NCBI GenBank assembly: GCA_015487755.1
Contig: WFPG01000099.1
Location: 1 to 10,016, forward strand
Direction: 5' to 3'
Source of the DNA: Acidobacteriota bacterium
GTDB lineage: Bacteria; Acidobacteriota; Holophagae; Thermotomaculales; Thermotomaculaceae
Length of the DNA stretch: 10,016 nucleotides
Shown here: piece after piece, positions 7,758 to 10,016 of the stretch
Position numbering within the stretch: position 1 is the first letter of the stretch
How the letters are laid out: every line of letters starts with the position of its first letter
Translations under genes and position numbers: made by a program
The notes under the pieces: model-generated
The model's database searches: none
The model's input: the letters and a program-made list of their open reading frames with translations, nothing else
What the model was told of the DNA's origin: nothing

Positions 7758-10016
7758 GTGAAGATGAATAAAAGAAAAAAAGTTTTTAAAACCTTGATAC
7801 CGCTTCTAATTATTTTTCTGTTGCTTTATTCCAAAAAACTCTATTCAAATGCGCAACACTCTAAAAACATTTCCACCAACAAACACGAAAACAAACTAAA
7901 AGTCTCAGAACATCAGAAAAAGGAGATTGAAAAAACTTTTGCCTTAATTAAAAAATACGCAAAAACAGAAAAACCAATTAAGAATATAAAAAGCAAATTT
8001 AACAGGGAAATACTAAACCTCTTTTTAGCCGCATACAAAAAAACAGGAGACACAAAATACATCAATATCTTAAAAAGATTTGGTGCAGATAAAGAGTTAG
8101 ATTTAGAGGTGTTGCCTGATTTAGGCCATTTTGACTCTATTCAAGCCATTGCTTTCAGCCCAGATGGAAGGTATGTTGCTTCTGGGGGATTTGACGAAAC
8201 CATCAAACTATGGCATGTTCAATCTGGAAAGTGTGTTAAAACAATCCAAACTCCATGGGGTATAAAATCCCTTGCCTTTAGCCCAGATGGGAAATTTATA
8301 GCCTGCGCAATGGAACACACAACGATTAACCTTTATGATATCCAGTCTGGAAAATGTGTTAAAACCCTTAATAAACATAAAAGTTGTGTTAACTCAGTGT
8401 GTTTCAGCCAAGACGATAAATACATTGCCTCTGGAAGTGAGGATAAAACAGTTAAATTATGGGATGTGAAATCAGGAAAATGCATTAAAACCTTTAAAGG
8501 TCACAAAAAGGGTATTTCCTCGGTGGCTTTCAGCCCAGATGGTAAATACATTGGTTCAGGAAGTTATGATTGCACAATTAAACTCTGGGACATAAAGACA
8601 GGAAAATGTTTGAAAACCCTTGATAAACATAAAAATTGTGTTAGTTCAGTTTGTTTCAGCCAAGACGGTAAATACATTGTCTCAGGAAGCTGGGATAAAA
8701 CAGTTAAACTTTGGGATATCAAATCAGGAAAATGCATTAAAACCTTTAAAGGGCACGAGTTGTATATCAATTCAGTTGCATTCAGCCCAGATGGGAAATA
8801 CATTGCTTCTGGAAGTTCAGACCAGACAATAAAATTATGGGATATTCAATTTGGCAAATGCATTCAAACCTTTGGATGGCACTCCTTTGAGGTCAATTCC
8901 GTCGTATTCAGCCCTGACGGAAGGTATATTGCTTCAGGGGGCGACGACGAAAATGTAAAATTATGGGATATTCAATCTGGCAAGCATGTTAAAACCTTTA
9001 AAGGGTATAAATTTGACTTTTTTTATACAATTATCAGCCCCGATGGAAGGTATATTGTCAATGAGAAAGAGAATTCTAAATATGTGCAAACCACCACACT
9101 TCAAATGTGGGATTTAAAAACAGGAAAGTGCATAAAAACAACCCAGAAAAAGACAGACTGGGTTTTAAATTCAGCTTTCAATCCCCACAAAAAGATTTTT
9201 GCACTGGGTTATAAAGACGGCACAATAAAACTATTGGATTTTGAAACAGGAAAATTCATTAAAACCCTTAAAGGGCACGAGAAATGGGTTTCTGCACTGC
9301 AATTCAATGCCGACGGTAAAATTCTCGCCTCTGGCAGCGGAGACAAAACCATAAAACTGTGGGATGTAAAATCAGGGAGATGTATAAAAACTTTCAGGGG
9401 GCACAAAGAGGTAATTCTATATCTTAATTTTAGCCGTGATGGAAAATACATTGCTTCTGGAAGCAAAGATAAAACAATAAAACTGTGGGATTTGAAATCT
9501 GGAAGGTGTATAAAAACATTTAAAGGGCATAAAAATTATGTGTGGTGTGTAATATTCAGCCCTAATAGGAAATACCTTGCTTCAGGAAGTGAAGATAAAA
9601 CAATAAAAATATGGGATGTAAAATCAGGGAGATGTGTTAACACCCTGAAAGCACACGATGACACTATTTACTCCCTTGCATTCAGCAGCGATAGTAAACT
9701 CCTTGTGTCAGGGAGTGCCGACGGCACAATCAAACTATGGGATGTAAAATCTGGGAAATGTATCAAAACCTTCAGCAATGAAGAATGCAACAAAAACTTT
9801 AGTTTTAGTTATATTAGGAAGGTTTTTTCCGTTTCCTTCAGTCCTGACGATAAATACATTGTTTCAGGAGGAGCATCATCCGCACTTAAAGTCTGGGATA
9901 TAAAATCTGGAAAGTGCAATCATCTCTTTGAAGAAGACTATGGCTCTGTTCTTTTAGCCACTTTAACCGCTGATGGTAAGCATATAATCAACTTTGCCCT
10001 TACTTATGAATATGAA
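7758..10016 (+). CDS. Exported WD40-repeat (beta-propeller) protein, 3' end outside the window
   Basis: The GTG start gives 753 codons without a stop up to the window end. The N-terminus is basic with a hydrophobic core (about 12-24) and a plausible signal peptidase site after SNA (residue 32), so the protein is exported or membrane-anchored by its N-terminus. Residues 36-122 are lysine-rich and look helical. From residue 123 there are 14 full WD40 blades, mostly 42 residues, with the pattern GH...VAFSPDGKYIASGS.DKTIKLWD.KSGKCIKTF. Blade 8 (48 residues), blade 9 (LLDFETGKF) and blade 14 (52 residues, extended entry loop) are irregular. A further strand (SVLLATLTADGKHIINF) begins before the end. 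Fourteen blades suit two seven-bladed propellers, usually scaffolds for protein binding. The partner is unknown, and a C-terminal effector domain outside the window cannot be excluded. Codon use resembles the upstream genes. It has its own promoter and RBS. Confidence 0.93.
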   Translation, partial: MKMNKRKKVFKTLIPLLIIFLLLYSKKLYSNAQHSKNISTNKHENKLKVSEHQKKEIEKTFALIKKYAKTEKPIKNIKSKFNREILNLFLAAYKKTGDTKYINILKRFGADKELDLEVLPDLGHFDSIQAIAFSPDGRYVASGGFDETIKLWHVQSGKCVKTIQTPWGIKSLAFSPDGKFIACAMEHTTINLYDIQSGKCVKTLNKHKSCVNSVCFSQDDKYIASGSEDKTVKLWDVKSGKCIKTFKGHKKGISSVAFSPDGKYIGSGSYDCTIKLWDIKTGKCLKTLDKHKNCVSSVCFSQDGKYIVSGSWDKTVKLWDIKSGKCIKTFKGHELYINSVAFSPDGKYIASGSSDQTIKLWDIQFGKCIQTFGWHSFEVNSVVFSPDGRYIASGGDDENVKLWDIQSGKHVKTFKGYKFDFFYTIISPDGRYIVNEKENSKYVQTTTLQMWDLKTGKCIKTTQKKTDWVLNSAFNPHKKIFALGYKDGTIKLLDFETGKFIKTLKGHEKWVSALQFNADGKILASGSGDKTIKLWDVKSGRCIKTFRGHKEVILYLNFSRDGKYIASGSKDKTIKLWDLKSGRCIKTFKGHKNYVWCVIFSPNRKYLASGSEDKTIKIWDVKSGRCVNTLKAHDDTIYSLAFSSDSKLLVSGSADGTIKLWDVKSGKCIKTFSNEECNKNFSFSYIRKVFSVSFSPDDKYIVSGGASSALKVWDIKSGKCNHLFEEDYGSVLLATLTADGKHIINFALTYEYE
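8373..8876 (+). repeat. Two-blade (252-nt) duplication: blades 3-4 and 5-6
   Basis: Blade 3 (8373-8498) and blade 5 (8625-8750) differ at 14 of 126 bases and 6 of 42 residues by direct alignment. They alone share a KHK.CV.SVCFSQD start. Blades 4 and 6, their following partners, share 29 of 42 residues, and blades 3 and 4 only 25. This fits duplication of a two-blade unit, with the second half of each unit diverging faster or being replaced. Confidence 0.7.
9360..9635 (+). repeat. Exact 24-nt repeat in blades 10 and 12, 252 nt apart
   Basis: Bases 9360-9383 and 9612-9635 are identical and encode WDVKSGRC in both blades. The intervening blade 11 encodes WDLKSGRC with several different bases. 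The offset is again exactly two blade lengths, as between blades 3 and 5. The SGRC variant occurs only in blades 10-12, marking them as a related subgroup. Confidence 0.75.

Larger units (their letters stand above)
8124..9932 (+). repeat. Fourteen tandem WD40 repeats, mostly 126 nt each
   Basis: Blade starts: 8124, 8250, 8373, 8499, 8625, 8751, 8877, 9003, 9147, 9273, 9399, 9525, 9651 and 9777, the last ending at 9932. Eleven units are exactly 126 nt; blade 2 is 123, blade 8 is 144 and blade 14 is 156 nt. All length changes are multiples of three. Twelve blades carry Cys in SGKC/SGRC (or TGKC, FGKC); blade 7 has His and blade 9 has Phe at that place. Confidence 0.95.

Noticed and set aside
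8564..9466. Several short open frames on both strands inside the WD40 gene
   Set aside because: They recur with the 126-nt repeat in alternative frames and are by-products of the WD40 array.
8124..9932. Regular direct repeats as a CRISPR array or DNA-level satellite
   Set aside because: The 126-nt period is a whole number of codons, unit length changes keep the frame, and the translation is a clear WD40 array.

Overview
The window reads as chromosomal DNA of a low-GC, two-membrane (Gram-negative) bacterium. Two periplasm-facing proteins that normally occur together in such bacteria, an alpha-2-macroglobulin and penicillin-binding protein 1C, are encoded here as a tight pair. Arginine is mostly AGA/AGG, isoleucine is often ATA, and lysine is abundant; this fits an AT-rich genome and possibly a thermophile. 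I cannot assign a genus. All genes lie on the + strand. I see no tRNA, rRNA, CRISPR array, insertion sequence or phage gene.

Layout. (1) 1-5289: a large bacterial alpha-2-macroglobulin, already open at base 1, so its start and export signal lie upstream. It carries MG2, bait-region, A2M, thioester and C-terminal domains, with an intact C-x-E-Q thioester motif. (2) 5279-7588: pbpC, a bifunctional class A penicillin-binding protein overlapping the first gene by 11 nt, with transglycosylase, transpeptidase and BiPBP_C domains and all catalytic motifs present. (3) 7589-7757: a 169-nt AT-rich gap. It holds a strong sigma-70-type promoter whose spacer contains a perfect 12-bp palindrome, plus a good ribosome binding site. 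(4) 7758 to the window end: an exported WD40-repeat protein with 14 full blades and the start of more sequence, still open at base 10016.

Working together. The first two genes form a presumed co-translated module. The macroglobulin would trap proteases in the periplasm, and PBP1C would polymerise and cross-link peptidoglycan, possibly for wall repair. The WD40 gene has its own promoter, so it is probably a separate transcription unit, and its function cannot be read from the visible part. Its repeats show a recent two-blade duplication and a cysteine at the same place in most blades. The WD40 gene and its promoter are the least ordinary part of the window; the A2M-pbpC pair is a known arrangement.
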